A program made the position numbers and the translations under genes. From Pseudomonadota bacterium (GTDB lineage Bacteria; Pseudomonadota; Alphaproteobacteria; Rhodobacterales; Rhodobacteraceae), in assembly GCA_020161655.1 (NCBI GenBank), contig JAIUPC010000012.1, positions 310,001 through 374,000 of the forward strand: 64,000 nucleotides of DNA. Direction: 5' to 3'. Below the pieces are notes generated by a model that saw nothing but the letters and a program-made list of their open reading frames with translations, did not search any database and was not told where the DNA came from. Position 1 is the first letter of the stretch. Every line of letters starts with the position of its first letter. Below are positions 55,987 through 64,000 of this stretch, one piece after another.

Positions 55987-56943
55987 ATGCAAGACCAGCC
56001 CGCCGCCGCCCCGCAATCCGGGGACAGCCTCAACGGCTTTTTCTACGCGCTTGCCGCCTATCTCCTCTGGGGCTTCCTGCCGCTTTACATGAAGGCGCTG
56101 GCGCATGTGCCGCCGGTCGAGGTCATCGCCCATCGCATCCTCTGGTCGGTTCCGATCGCGCTCGCGATCCTCGTCGCGACCGGGCGGACAGCGGACCTGA
56201 AGCGGGCCTTGAAGACGCCGAAGATGCTCGGCATGGCGGCGGTGACGGCGGCCTTCGTGTCGGTCAACTGGGGCATCTATGTCTGGGCCATTGGCGCGGG
56301 CCATGCGCTGGATGCGGCCCTTGGCTATTACATCAACCCGCTCTTCTCCGTCCTTCTTGGCGCGGTATTGCTTCGCGAACGACTGCACGCGGCGCAATGG
56401 GCGGCCATCGGGCTTGCCGCCATCGCGGTGGCGATCCTGACCTGGGATGCGGGGCAGTTGCCCTTGGTGGCATTGGGCCTGACGCTGACATGGGGCGTCT
56501 ATGCTTTCCTCAAGAAATGGCTGCCCATCGGCCCAAATCAGGGCTTCACGCTCGAGGTCCTGCTGCTGACGCCACCTGCCCTTGCCTATGTCATCTGGCT
56601 TGCCGCGCGGGGGGAGAGCCATTTCGCGCAAGGCGTGCCTTATGACACCTGGCTCCTGGTCGGGACCGGCCTCGTGACAGCGATCCCGCTGATGCTTTAT
56701 GCCAATGGCGCCAAGGGGTTGAAGCTTTCGACCATCGCCATCATGCAGTATATCGCGCCGACGATGATTTTCCTCACCGCCGTCTTCATCTTCGGCGAGC
56801 CTTTCGGGCGGGCGAAGATGATCGCCTTCCCGCTGATCTGGTCGGCGCTGGTGATCTACACCGGCGCGATGCTGCTGCAGGCGCGCGAGGCGCGGGCAAT
56901 GCGGCGGTCAGCCGAAGCGGCCGGGGCGGTAGGGGGCAAGTAG
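55987..56943 (+). CDS. rarD: RarD-type EamA transporter
   Basis: A 318-aa ten-helix DMT permease with the RarD pattern (GFFYALAAYLLWGFLPLYMKAL; ALGYYINPLFSVLLGAVLLR; QYIAPTMIFLTAVFIFGEPF). Named for a chloramphenicol-resistance-linked E. coli homologue; its substrate is unknown. Its 3' end overlaps the convergent DadA-like gene by 36 bases (56908-56943). The RBS is AAGGA. Confidence 0.92.
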   Translation: MQDQPAAAPQSGDSLNGFFYALAAYLLWGFLPLYMKALAHVPPVEVIAHRILWSVPIALAILVATGRTADLKRALKTPKMLGMAAVTAAFVSVNWGIYVWAIGAGHALDAALGYYINPLFSVLLGAVLLRERLHAAQWAAIGLAAIAVAILTWDAGQLPLVALGLTLTWGVYAFLKKWLPIGPNQGFTLEVLLLTPPALAYVIWLAARGESHFAQGVPYDTWLLVGTGLVTAIPLMLYANGAKGLKLSTIAIMQYIAPTMIFLTAVFIFGEPFGRAKMIAFPLIWSALVIYTGAMLLQAREARAMRRSAEAAGAVGGK

Positions 56944-57981
56944 CGGCTCGTCTTTGCCATCGAGGATTTCCTTCGCGGCAAGTTCGCCGGCGAGGGCGGC
57001 GAGCGTGGCGCCGGAGTGCATGACGGCAAGGTAAAGCCCCTCCACAGCCTCGCCCATCACCGGCAATCCGTCACCCGGCACCGGGCGGAAGGCACGGAGC
57101 GCCTCCTGCCACCGAGGCGCGGCTTGGGGCAGAAGTTCCGCGATATGGCGGATGGATTGGTCGGCGAGGTCTTCGGGCGGCGCGCTGAATGCGGTGGAGT
57201 CGTCGGCCTGATGATTTGGCGAGGTCGGCGCCAGAAGGCGGCCATCGGCTTCCTGCCTTATCTCCATCGCCGGGGTCACGAGGATATGGCTCAGGAGCGG
57301 CGGCAGGGGCTGCGTCTTGAGGATGATCGCGGGACGGTGCAGCATCGGCAGGCCAAGGCCGAGGGGCGCGAGGAGCTCCAGTGTGCCAGTGCCGGCGGCG
57401 AGAACCACGCGATCGGCAGGAAGCGGGCCTTCGGCGGTCTGGAGGCCGGAGACCCGGCCGCCATGGGTCAGGATGCCGGTGACGGGCAGGCCGAGGAGGA
57501 TGCGGGCGCCGTGCCGCCCTGCCCCGGCGATCAGGCGGTGCGTCAGGCTGGCAAGGTCGGTGACGCCTTCGGTCGGGTAATGCAGTGCGATTTCGGGGGG
57601 AGTGGCGATGGCGGGTTCCATCCTGCGGAACTCGGAACGGCTCAGGCGGCGGACGGGATAACCGGCCTCGGTCAGGCGGGCGAAGGTCCGGTCCTGCGCC
57701 TCACCAGCCTCGTCCCAGGCGAGCGTGCCGGGCCAGGTGGTCGGGGCATCGCCAAGGTCGGTGCCAAGCCGGTGATGCGCCGCCATCGCCGCGACGCGCA
57801 AGCCGAAGTGATGGACGTCGAGCGAGAAGCTGGCGTTGATCCATCCGAAGGAGCGACCCGAGGCACCGGAAGCGGGGGTGGCGGCGTCGACCAGCGTCAC
57901 ATCGGCCCTGCCTTGCGCCAGCTGGAAGGCAATGGCCGCGCCGATGACACCGGCGCCGACGACAAGGATGCGTTCGGTCAT
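56908..57981 (-). CDS. FAD-dependent oxidoreductase, DadA-like
   Basis: A 357-aa FAD enzyme of the amino-acid oxidase/glycine oxidase superfamily. The FAD-binding motif is [19 protein letters not shown] (residues 5-23), followed by [12 protein letters not shown]. The C-terminal signature is [20 protein letters not shown]. DadA-type enzymes oxidise D-amino acids. Its substrate is not deducible. Its start overlaps the anmK stop by four bases and its 3' end overlaps rarD. Confidence 0.88.
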   Translation of the reverse strand: MTERILVVGAGVIGAAIAFQLAQGRADVTLVDAATPASGASGRSFGWINASFSLDVHHFGLRVAAMAAHHRLGTDLGDAPTTWPGTLAWDEAGEAQDRTFARLTEAGYPVRRLSRSEFRRMEPAIATPPEIALHYPTEGVTDLASLTHRLIAGAGRHGARILLGLPVTGILTHGGRVSGLQTAEGPLPADRVVLAAGTGTLELLAPLGLGLPMLHRPAIILKTQPLPPLLSHILVTPAMEIRQEADGRLLAPTSPNHQADDSTAFSAPPEDLADQSIRHIAELLPQAAPRWQEALRAFRPVPGDGLPVMGEAVEGLYLAVMHSGATLAALAGELAAKEILDGKDEPLLAPYRPGRFG

Positions 57982-59087
57982 TCCGAAGGCCCCGGCCGGC
58001 TGATCCTGCCGCCACCGACGGCTGCAGCGACGCCGGTGGTGCCGGGGCAGGACGTGGGCAGCCCGCGCGCCACCCGAACCGCGAGATGGGCGAAGGCCTG
58101 TGCTTCGAGCATGTCGCCATCAAGGCCCACGCCCTCCACCGGTTCGACCGGGCAATCCATCCCGGCGGCGATCATCTCCATCAGCACCGGGTTGTGACGC
58201 CCGCCCCCGGCGGCGAGGATGCGGGTGACGGGGGCCGGGAAATGCTCGGCCCCGAGGACCACGGATGTCGCGGCGGCGGCGGCAAGCGTGGCGGCGGCAT
58301 CGGCGTCGGAGAGGTCCGCGACGGCGTCGAGGAGCCAGTGGAAATCCTGCCGGTCGAGCGACTTCGGCGGCACCTTGCGGAAGTAGCCCTGTCCTTGCAG
58401 GCGTTCGATGATCGCCTCATCGACGCGGCCTTTCCGGGCGAGCGCACCGCCCTCGTCACGGGTCAGTCCCAACCGATGGCGCAGGAGATCGTCGATCGGC
58501 GCATTCGCCGGGCCGGTGTCGAAGGCGAGACAGGCGCCGGGGGCGTCCGGGGCCGGGGCCGAGGGATCGAGCCAGGTGAGGTTGCCGACCCCGCCGAGGT
58601 TGAGAAACGCCACCGGCTTCGTGGCACCAATGAGCCGGGCACAGGCGAAATGGTAGAAGGGCGCGAGCGGAGCCCCCTGACCGCCCAAGGCCACATCCGT
58701 CGAGCGGAAATCCCAGACCACGGGGACCTGCAGGATCTCGGCGAGGACGGCGCCGTCCCCGGCCTGATGGGTGCCGCGTCCGCGCGGATCATGGGCCAGC
58801 GTCTGGCCGTGGAACCCGGCAAGGCCAGCCCCCGCCGCGAGCGGCGACATCACCGCGGCATGGGCCGTCTCGACCACCTCTGCCGCTGCCTCCACCCCCG
58901 CCTCGCCAGGCCAGCGGCCAAGGGCGGCGCGCAAGGTGTCACGCTCCTCCGCCGTATAGGGCCGGTAGGCGGTGTTGCCGAATTCATGGATCGTCTCGCC
59001 ATCGGTCTTCAGGAGGGCGGCATCGACGCCGTCAAGCGACGTGCCCGACATCGTGCCCAAGGCCCAGACCACGCCCGGTTTCAACAT
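57978..59087 (-). CDS. anmK: Anhydro-N-acetylmuramic acid kinase
   Basis: A 369-aa sugar kinase/hydrolase that phosphorylates anhydroMurNAc from cell-wall recycling to MurNAc-6-phosphate. Family blocks are [20 protein letters not shown] near residue 13, [20 protein letters not shown] and [20 protein letters not shown]. Divergent from tyrS, with 61 bases between starts; this pair is recurrent in Rhodobacteraceae. It forms an operon with the DadA-like gene downstream. Confidence 0.95.
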   Translation of the reverse strand: MLKPGVVWALGTMSGTSLDGVDAALLKTDGETIHEFGNTAYRPYTAEERDTLRAALGRWPGEAGVEAAAEVVETAHAAVMSPLAAGAGLAGFHGQTLAHDPRGRGTHQAGDGAVLAEILQVPVVWDFRSTDVALGGQGAPLAPFYHFACARLIGATKPVAFLNLGGVGNLTWLDPSAPAPDAPGACLAFDTGPANAPIDDLLRHRLGLTRDEGGALARKGRVDEAIIERLQGQGYFRKVPPKSLDRQDFHWLLDAVADLSDADAAATLAAAAATSVVLGAEHFPAPVTRILAAGGGRHNPVLMEMIAAGMDCPVEPVEGVGLDGDMLEAQAFAHLAVRVARGLPTSCPGTTGVAAAVGGGRISRPGPSE

Positions 59088-59148
59088 GCCCTTCCCCTTG
59101 ACCTTCCCCGCCGGTATAGCGGGCGCGTTGAGAATGGACGAGGCCGAT

Positions 59149-60393
59149 ATGACCTACCACCCGAAATCCGACTTCATGGCGATCATCATGGAACGCGGCT
59201 TTCTTGCCGACTGCACCGATTATCAGGGGCTGGACGAGGCATTGGTGAAGGGGCCGGTGACGGCCTATATCGGCTATGACGCGACGGCGAAGTCGCTGCA
59301 TGTCGGGCATCTTCTCAATGTGATGCTGCTGCGCTGGTTCCAGAAGACTGGCCACAAGCCGATCACGCTGATGGGCGGCGGCACGACGAAGGTCGGCGAT
59401 CCGTCCTTCCGCGCCGAGGAGCGGCCGCTGCTGACCACGGCGCAGATCGACGAGAACATCGGCGGCATGCAGAAGGTCTTCGACCGCTACCTCGCTTACG
59501 GCGAGGGCAAGGCGACGATGCTGAACAATGCCGAATGGCTTGACGGGCTGAACTACCTCGATTTCCTGAGGGATATCGGGCGGCATTTCTCGGTCAACCG
59601 GATGCTGTCCTTTGAAAGCGTCAAGTCGCGGCTTGACCGCGAGCAGTCGCTGAGCTTCCTCGAATTCAACTACATGATCCTGCAGGCCTATGACTTCCTT
59701 GAGCTGAACCGGCGCTATGGCTGCCGGTTGCAGATGGGCGGGTCCGACCAGTGGGGCAATATCATCAACGGCATCGACCTGACGCGCCGGGTGCTGGATC
59801 AGGAGATCTACGGGCTGACGACGCCCCTGCTCACCACCTCGGACGGGCGCAAGATGGGCAAGAGCCAGGGCGGCGCGGTCTGGCTGAATGGCGACATGCT
59901 AAGCCCCTACGAGTTCTGGCAGTTCTGGCGCAACACGACGGATGCCGACGTGGGCCGGTTCCTGAAGCTTTATACCGAGCTTCCGGTGGCGGAATGCGAT
60001 CGCCTAGGAGCGCTTGCGGGGTCCGAGATCAACCATGGCAAGATCGTTCTCGCCAACGAGGTGACGCGGCTTCTGCACGGGGCCGAGGCAGCAGCGGCGG
60101 CGGAAGCCACGGCGCGCGAGGTCTTCGAGAAGGGCGGCATGGGCGACGACCTGCCGACGCTGACGCTTTCGGTCGCCGATGTGGCCGAGGGGATCAGCGT
60201 GGCGCAGCTCTTCGTCCGCTCAGGCCTGGCGAAATCCGGCAAGGACGCGAAGCGCCTGATCGCCGAGGGCGGCGCGCGGCTGAATGACGACGTGGTCGTC
60301 GATGCCGGGCAGATGATCGGCGCCGGGGAACTGGCGGGTCCGGTCAAGCTGACGGCGGGCCGGAAGCGCCATGCGCTGGTGGTGATGGAATAG
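59149..60393 (+). CDS. tyrS: Tyrosine--tRNA ligase
   Basis: A 414-aa class I synthetase. HIGH-type motif [10 protein letters not shown] (about residues 50-60) and KMSKS-type motif [10 protein letters not shown] are present. The C-terminal S4-like domain is in [20 protein letters not shown]. The ATG at 59149 is chosen because GAGG lies five bases upstream; an ATG at 59134 would add 5 residues. Divergent from anmK. Confidence 0.97.
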   Translation: MTYHPKSDFMAIIMERGFLADCTDYQGLDEALVKGPVTAYIGYDATAKSLHVGHLLNVMLLRWFQKTGHKPITLMGGGTTKVGDPSFRAEERPLLTTAQIDENIGGMQKVFDRYLAYGEGKATMLNNAEWLDGLNYLDFLRDIGRHFSVNRMLSFESVKSRLDREQSLSFLEFNYMILQAYDFLELNRRYGCRLQMGGSDQWGNIINGIDLTRRVLDQEIYGLTTPLLTTSDGRKMGKSQGGAVWLNGDMLSPYEFWQFWRNTTDADVGRFLKLYTELPVAECDRLGALAGSEINHGKIVLANEVTRLLHGAEAAAAAEATAREVFEKGGMGDDLPTLTLSVADVAEGISVAQLFVRSGLAKSGKDAKRLIAEGGARLNDDVVVDAGQMIGAGELAGPVKLTAGRKRHALVVME

Positions 60394-60453
60394 AGGGCGG
60401 CGCCCGACTGCCCCTTGATTCCGGGCGGGACCATCGCGGAGCGTGACAAACAA

Positions 60454-60480
60454 AAACCCGGCCTTCAACGGGCCGGGTTT
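60454..60480. terminator. Bidirectional terminator between tyrS and cyclophilin genes
   Basis: AAACCCGGCC (60454-60463) pairs with GGCCGGGTTT (60471-60480) over TTCAACG. On the minus strand it continues TTTTTG TTTG, so it serves the cyclophilins best; on the plus strand CCTGTTTC follows. Confidence 0.85.
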
Positions 60481-60505
60481 CCTGTTTCTTCGGGGCAGTT
60501 CAGCC

Positions 60506-61120
60506 CTATTCCTGAACCTTGACCGTGACCATCCGGTCGGGCTCGACCACCGCGCCGTTCGCGTCGGGGTCGCCCTTCTTGATCTGGTCGACGACCTCCA
60601 TGCCCGAGACGACGTGACCGACGACCGTATACTGGCCGTTCAGGAATTCACCCGGCGCGAACATGATGAAGAACTGCGAATTGGCGCTGTCGGGGCTGTT
60701 CGACCGGGCCATGCGGACGATGCCGCGCATGAAGGGTACGTCGGAAAACTCCGCCGGGATGTCCGGCAACTCCGATGCGCCTGAGCCTGCGAGCGACAGG
60801 TCGCCGCCGAACTTGCCGTTCGCCACATCGCCGGTCTGCGCCATGAAGCCGTCGATCACGCGGTGGAAGACCACGTTGTCATAAGCGCCGGTACGCGCCA
60901 GTTCGGTGATCTGGGCCACATGCTTCGGCGCCTGGTCGGGCAGGAGGTCGATGACGATAGTGCCGTTCGCCTCCCCTGCGACCTCGATCACGAGGTTCGG
61001 GCCAGGCCCGTCCTCTGCGGCGAGGGCGCTTTGCGTGCTCTGCCCGTAGATGAACCACGCGACGCCGATGGCGGCGAGCCCGGCGCCCATCGCGCCAAGG
61101 AAGACCCGCGTGTCAGACAT
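60506..61120 (-). CDS. Peptidylprolyl isomerase, membrane-anchored cyclophilin
   Basis: A 204-aa cyclophilin with an N-terminal hydrophobic helix (FLGAMGAGLAAIGVAWFIYG, about residues 8-27) followed by a short linker, so it is probably anchored in the inner membrane facing the periplasm. The catalytic core is recognisable: VVFHRVIDGFMAQTGDVANG, ANSQFFIMFAPGEFLNGQYT. Its start overlaps the second cyclophilin's stop by 8 bases. Confidence 0.93.
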   Translation of the reverse strand: MSDTRVFLGAMGAGLAAIGVAWFIYGQSTQSALAAEDGPGPNLVIEVAGEANGTIVIDLLPDQAPKHVAQITELARTGAYDNVVFHRVIDGFMAQTGDVANGKFGGDLSLAGSGASELPDIPAEFSDVPFMRGIVRMARSNSPDSANSQFFIMFAPGEFLNGQYTVVGHVVSGMEVVDQIKKGDPDANGAVVEPDRMVTVKVQE

Positions 61121-61622
61121 CGGCCGCTACCTTGACCGAGATCATCCGGTCGGGGCTTGCCGGCGGTTCGCCGCGCTGGATCTTGTCGACATGCTCCATC
61201 CCCGAGATCACCCGGCCATAGACGGTGTACTGGCCGTTCAGGAAGGAGTTGTCCTTGAAGTTGATGAAGAACTGGCTGTTGGCCGAATTCGGGTTCTGCG
61301 ACCGCGCCGCACCGAGCGTACCCCGGTCATGCGGGATGCGCGAGAATTCCGCCGGCAGGTCCGGCAGGTCCGAGCCGCCGGTTCCGGCGCGGCGGGCATT
61401 GTAGTTCGGCGCTTCCATGTTGGCATGTTCGACGTCGCCGGTCTGGGCCATGAAGCCGTCGATGACGCGGTGGAAGGCCACGTTGTCATATTTGCCGGCG
61501 CGGGCCAGTTCCTTCATCCGCTCGGAATGCTTCGGCGCGACATCGGGCAAAAGCTCGATCACCACGGGGCCGTCCTTCAGCGTGACGATGATGGTATTCT
61601 CGGGATCTTTGTATTCAGCCAT
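61113..61622 (-). CDS. ppiB: Peptidylprolyl isomerase B, cytosolic cyclophilin
   Basis: A 169-aa prolyl isomerase without a signal peptide (start MAEYKDPENTIIVTLKDGPV), assisting protein folding in the cytoplasm. The core motif is VAFHRVIDGFMAQTGDVEHA, with ANSQFFINFKDNSFLNGQYT. The longer frame upstream lacks family likeness. It precedes and overlaps the membrane-anchored paralogue, an arrangement common in the group. Confidence 0.95.
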   Translation of the reverse strand: MAEYKDPENTIIVTLKDGPVVIELLPDVAPKHSERMKELARAGKYDNVAFHRVIDGFMAQTGDVEHANMEAPNYNARRAGTGGSDLPDLPAEFSRIPHDRGTLGAARSQNPNSANSQFFINFKDNSFLNGQYTVYGRVISGMEHVDKIQRGEPPASPDRMISVKVAADV

Positions 61623-61785
61623 GCTGGCCTCCTCGTAAGCTTCGCCGGAACCTAGTCGCCCCTGCCGCCCAAGAAAAGGGCAAAGCGCGCGGGATCGGTT
61701 GCAGATCGGTTGACTGGGCCCCCGCCTTCGGGTGATTTGGCGCTGACCGGCGGTCCTCCGCCACCTGCGAGAAAGGATGCCCGCC

Positions 61786-62976
61786 ATGGACTGGAAGACG
61801 CTCGACGACCTCGACCTCAAGGACAAGCTGGTGCTGGTGCGGGTCGATATCAACGTTCCGGTCGAGGCGGGCCGCGTCACCGATGCGACGCGGATCGAAA
61901 AGATCGTGCCGACGATCAAGGATATTCTGAAAGCCGGCGGCAAGCCGATCCTTCTGGCGCATTTCGGCCGGCCGAAGGGCGAAGTGGTGCCGGAGATGAG
62001 CCTGCGCGTCACCCTTCCCGCCCTTGAGGCGGCACTTGGCCAGAAGGTCAGTTTTGCCGAGGATTGCGTCGGCGTCCCGGCGAAGAAGGCCGTGGCGGCG
62101 ATGCAGCCGGGCGATGTCCTCCTTCTGGAGAACACCCGCTTTCATGCCGGCGAGGAAAAGAACGACCCCGGCCTTGCCGCCGGGATGGCCGCGCTTGGCA
62201 ATGTCTATGTGAACGATGCCTTTTCGGCGGCGCACCGCGCCCATGCCTCGACCGAGGGCATTGCCCATCTGATGCCCTCCGGCGCCGGGCGGCTGATGGA
62301 GGCGGAGCTGAAGGCGCTGAACGCCGCCCTTGGCCAGCCGCAGCATCCGGTCGTGGCGGTGGTCGGCGGCGCCAAGGTCTCGACCAAGCTCGACCTTCTC
62401 GGCAACCTCGTGAAGAAGGTCGACCATCTCATCATCGGCGGCGGCATGGCCAATACCTTCCTCGTCGCCAAGGGCGTCGATGTCGGAAAATCCCTGGCCG
62501 AACGCGACATGGCCGATACGGCGCGCGAGATACTGAAGAAGGCCGACGCGGCGGGATGCCGGATTCACCTGCCCATCGACGTCGTGATCGCCCGCGAGTT
62601 CCGCGAAGGTGCGCCCTCCGAGACGGTGGCGGCCGATGCTTGCCCCGCCGATGCGATGATCCTTGATGCCGGGCCGAAGACGGTCGCGGCCATCGGCAAG
62701 GTCTTCGAAGACTCGCGCACGCTGATCTGGAACGGCCCCCTTGGCGCCTTCGAGATCGCGCCCTTCGACAAAGCGACCAATGCCGCGGCGCGCAAAGCGG
62801 CGGACCTGACCAAGGCCGGTGCGCTCGTCTCGGTCGCGGGCGGCGGCGACACGGTCGCGGCGCTGAACAAGGCTGGCGTCGCAGATGATTTCAGCTTCAT
62901 CTCCACCGCCGGCGGCGCCTTCCTTGAATGGATGGAGGGCAAGGAACTGCCCGGCGTCGTCGCGCTCGAATCCTGA
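61786..62976 (+). CDS. pgk: Phosphoglycerate kinase
   Basis: A 396-aa glycolytic kinase transferring phosphate between 1,3-bisphosphoglycerate and ADP. Signatures include [49 protein letters not shown] and [14 protein letters not shown]. The ATG at 61786 (MDWKTLDD) fits AAGGA about eight bases upstream better than the ATG at 61777, which would leave no spacer. It is divergent from the cyclophilins and near the class I aldolase start. Confidence 0.97.
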   Translation: MDWKTLDDLDLKDKLVLVRVDINVPVEAGRVTDATRIEKIVPTIKDILKAGGKPILLAHFGRPKGEVVPEMSLRVTLPALEAALGQKVSFAEDCVGVPAKKAVAAMQPGDVLLLENTRFHAGEEKNDPGLAAGMAALGNVYVNDAFSAAHRAHASTEGIAHLMPSGAGRLMEAELKALNAALGQPQHPVVAVVGGAKVSTKLDLLGNLVKKVDHLIIGGGMANTFLVAKGVDVGKSLAERDMADTAREILKKADAAGCRIHLPIDVVIAREFREGAPSETVAADACPADAMILDAGPKTVAAIGKVFEDSRTLIWNGPLGAFEIAPFDKATNAAARKAADLTKAGALVSVAGGGDTVAALNKAGVADDFSFISTAGGAFLEWMEGKELPGVVALES

Positions 62977-63050
62977 TCCCCCAAGGCAAGGCCTATGCGA
63001 ATCCCGCGCCCTCGCGTAGCTACGAAGCGGGGGCACGGGAGCTAAGACTA

Positions 63051-63845
63051 ATGGCATCGAAATGGACGCTGATCACCGGCGCCTCCGAGGGGTTCGGCGT
63101 GGAATTCGCCCGGCTGGCTGCGGCGGAGGGCCGTGACCTCATCCTTGTCGCGCGGCAGGCGGCGAAGATGGAGCGGCTGGCCGCCGAGCTGCGCGCAAAG
63201 CACAGGATCGCGGTCGAAGTGATGCCGACGGATCTTTCCGACCCCGAGGCAGTCGAGGCGCTCTGGCGCAAGGTCAGCCTGAGGCGGCATATCGACATCC
63301 TCGTGAACAATGCCGGCCTTGGCTACAACGGCCCCTTCGCGGCAGGTGACGGCGCACGGGAAATGGCTTCGGTCATGGTGAATGTCGTCGCCGCGACGAT
63401 CCTGATGAAGCGCGCGGTCGCCCATATGGCGCAGCAGGGCGGCGGCAGGGTGCTGAACGTGGCATCCACCGCCGCCTTCATGCCGGGGCCGAACATGGCG
63501 GTCTACCATGCCACCAAGGCCTATCTTCTGACCTTGAGCGAAGGAGTGGCGGAGGAACTGAAGGACAGCCCGGTCACGGTGACGGCCCTTTGTCCCGGTG
63601 CCACCAAGACCAACTTCGCCGCCGACGCGAAGATGGAGGGTGTGCGCCTTTTCAAGGCGCTGCCCGTCCCGGCGGCGAGCAAGGTGGCGAAGGCAGGCTG
63701 GCGGGCGATGCACAAGGGCGAGCGGATTCGCGTCACCGGGCTTGCGAACAAGGTTTTCGCCTTTGCCCCGCGGCTCGTGCCGCGCCGTCTGGTCGCCCGG
63801 ATCGCCGGATTGTTTCTGAAACCTGCCGAAGGCGGAAAGCGTTAG
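63051..63845 (+). CDS. SDR family short-chain dehydrogenase
   Basis: A 264-aa classical SDR: cofactor motif LITGASEGFGVEFARLAAAE (about residues 7-26), NNAG (DILVNNAGLGYN), catalytic Ser-Tyr-Lys (NVASTAAFMPGPNMAVYHATK). C-terminal residues suggest a membrane-adhering or lipid-acting type (DltE/YqjQ-like). The ATG at 63051 gives MASKWTLITGAS. It lies between pgk and the aldolase. Confidence 0.91.
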   Translation: MASKWTLITGASEGFGVEFARLAAAEGRDLILVARQAAKMERLAAELRAKHRIAVEVMPTDLSDPEAVEALWRKVSLRRHIDILVNNAGLGYNGPFAAGDGAREMASVMVNVVAATILMKRAVAHMAQQGGGRVLNVASTAAFMPGPNMAVYHATKAYLLTLSEGVAEELKDSPVTVTALCPGATKTNFAADAKMEGVRLFKALPVPAASKVAKAGWRAMHKGERIRVTGLANKVFAFAPRLVPRRLVARIAGLFLKPAEGGKR

Positions 63846-63932
63846 CGCAACCACCTTTGCAAGGGTCCGCAGCCTCCCCTAGAAGCGAAAGGAAACGGGC
63901 GCGCCCGTCCACCCAGTCAAGCGAGGATCAGC

Positions 63933-64000
63933 ATGTCACGGCAAAAGCAGGCGGAACAGATGCGCGGCGGCAAGGGCTTCATCGCGGCCCTTGACCAGAG
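63933..64000 (+). CDS. Fructose-bisphosphate aldolase class I, 3' truncated by window end
   Basis: Reads MSRQKQAEQMRGGKGFIAAL followed by DQ and then the window ends. This N-terminus is the conserved start of class I FBA, and the gene follows pgk as expected. AGGA precedes the ATG. Only the first 22 codons are visible. Confidence 0.85.
   Translation, partial: MSRQKQAEQMRGGKGFIAALDQ

Overview
The window is about 64 kb of a GC-rich alphaproteobacterial chromosome, almost certainly from the Rhodobacteraceae (Rhodobacter/Defluviimonas-like). The basis is the gene order yceD-rpmF-plsX-fabH-ihfA-merR, scpB-scpA-nagZ-SPOR-argS, anmK/tyrS and pgk next to a class I fructose-bisphosphate aldolase, a one-cysteine DksA, an Entner-Doudoroff edd-eda pair, and very dense coding with many ATGA/GTGA stop-start overlaps. 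I see no insertion sequence, prophage, CRISPR array or recognisable defence island; the window is mostly core genome with a few accessory inserts.

Layout. 1-5.5 kb: ribosome/lipid operon (yceD, rpmF, plsX, fabH, ihfA, merR), tRNA-Pro(GGG) and a long dCTP deaminase. 5.4-14.1 kb, minus strand: small protein, scpB, scpA, nagZ, SPOR protein, argS, a cation/proton antiporter and dgt. 14.2-18.4 kb: A-type Fe-S carrier, CNNM/CorC-like protein, xthA, FAD monooxygenase, dksA. 18.6-24.7 kb: MoxR ATPase, GNAT, DUF2927 lipoprotein, a 54-aa membrane protein, a VWA (CoxE-like) protein, an Fsr-like MFS transporter and an M48 protease. 24.7-30.1 kb: PIN protein overlapping rlmI, edd-eda behind a LacI-type palindrome, two small hypotheticals. 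30.1-35.5 kb: glnE, YbaK-like protein, DUF2852, bpt, VOC protein.

35.5-42.7 kb: an FkbM methyltransferase and a 661-aa multispanning protein, both looking less GC-biased than their surroundings, then TRAP transporter genes dctQ-dctM facing a convergent dctP. 42.7-45.0 kb: a four-gene minus-strand operon (GST, NTF2-like, tautomerase, small DMT transporter) divergent from an HxlR regulator. 45.0-47.7 kb: ilvB-ilvN preceded by a promoter, a 15-codon Ile/Leu/Val-rich leader peptide and a terminator (attenuator). 47.7-50.7 kb: EF-hand protein, an orphan B12-binding radical SAM enzyme, and a gene-free stretch with a strong minus-strand terminator and a second hairpin. 50.7-54.0 kb: fur/mur, DMT transporter, eno, DUF1097. 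54.0-64.0 kb: SDR, fatty acid desaturase, rarD, DadA-like oxidase, anmK, tyrS, two tandem cyclophilins, pgk, a second SDR and the start of class I aldolase.

Pathway logic: edd-eda, eno, pgk and the aldolase cover much of central sugar metabolism. ilvBN supplies branched-chain amino acids under probable translation-coupled attenuation. glnE controls glutamine synthetase. The observations most worth testing are the ilv attenuator, the possible small RNA or terminated leader upstream of the radical SAM gene, the evenly spaced HxlR half-sites, the MoxR/VWA/lipoprotein cluster, and several palindromes and short dispersed repeats.
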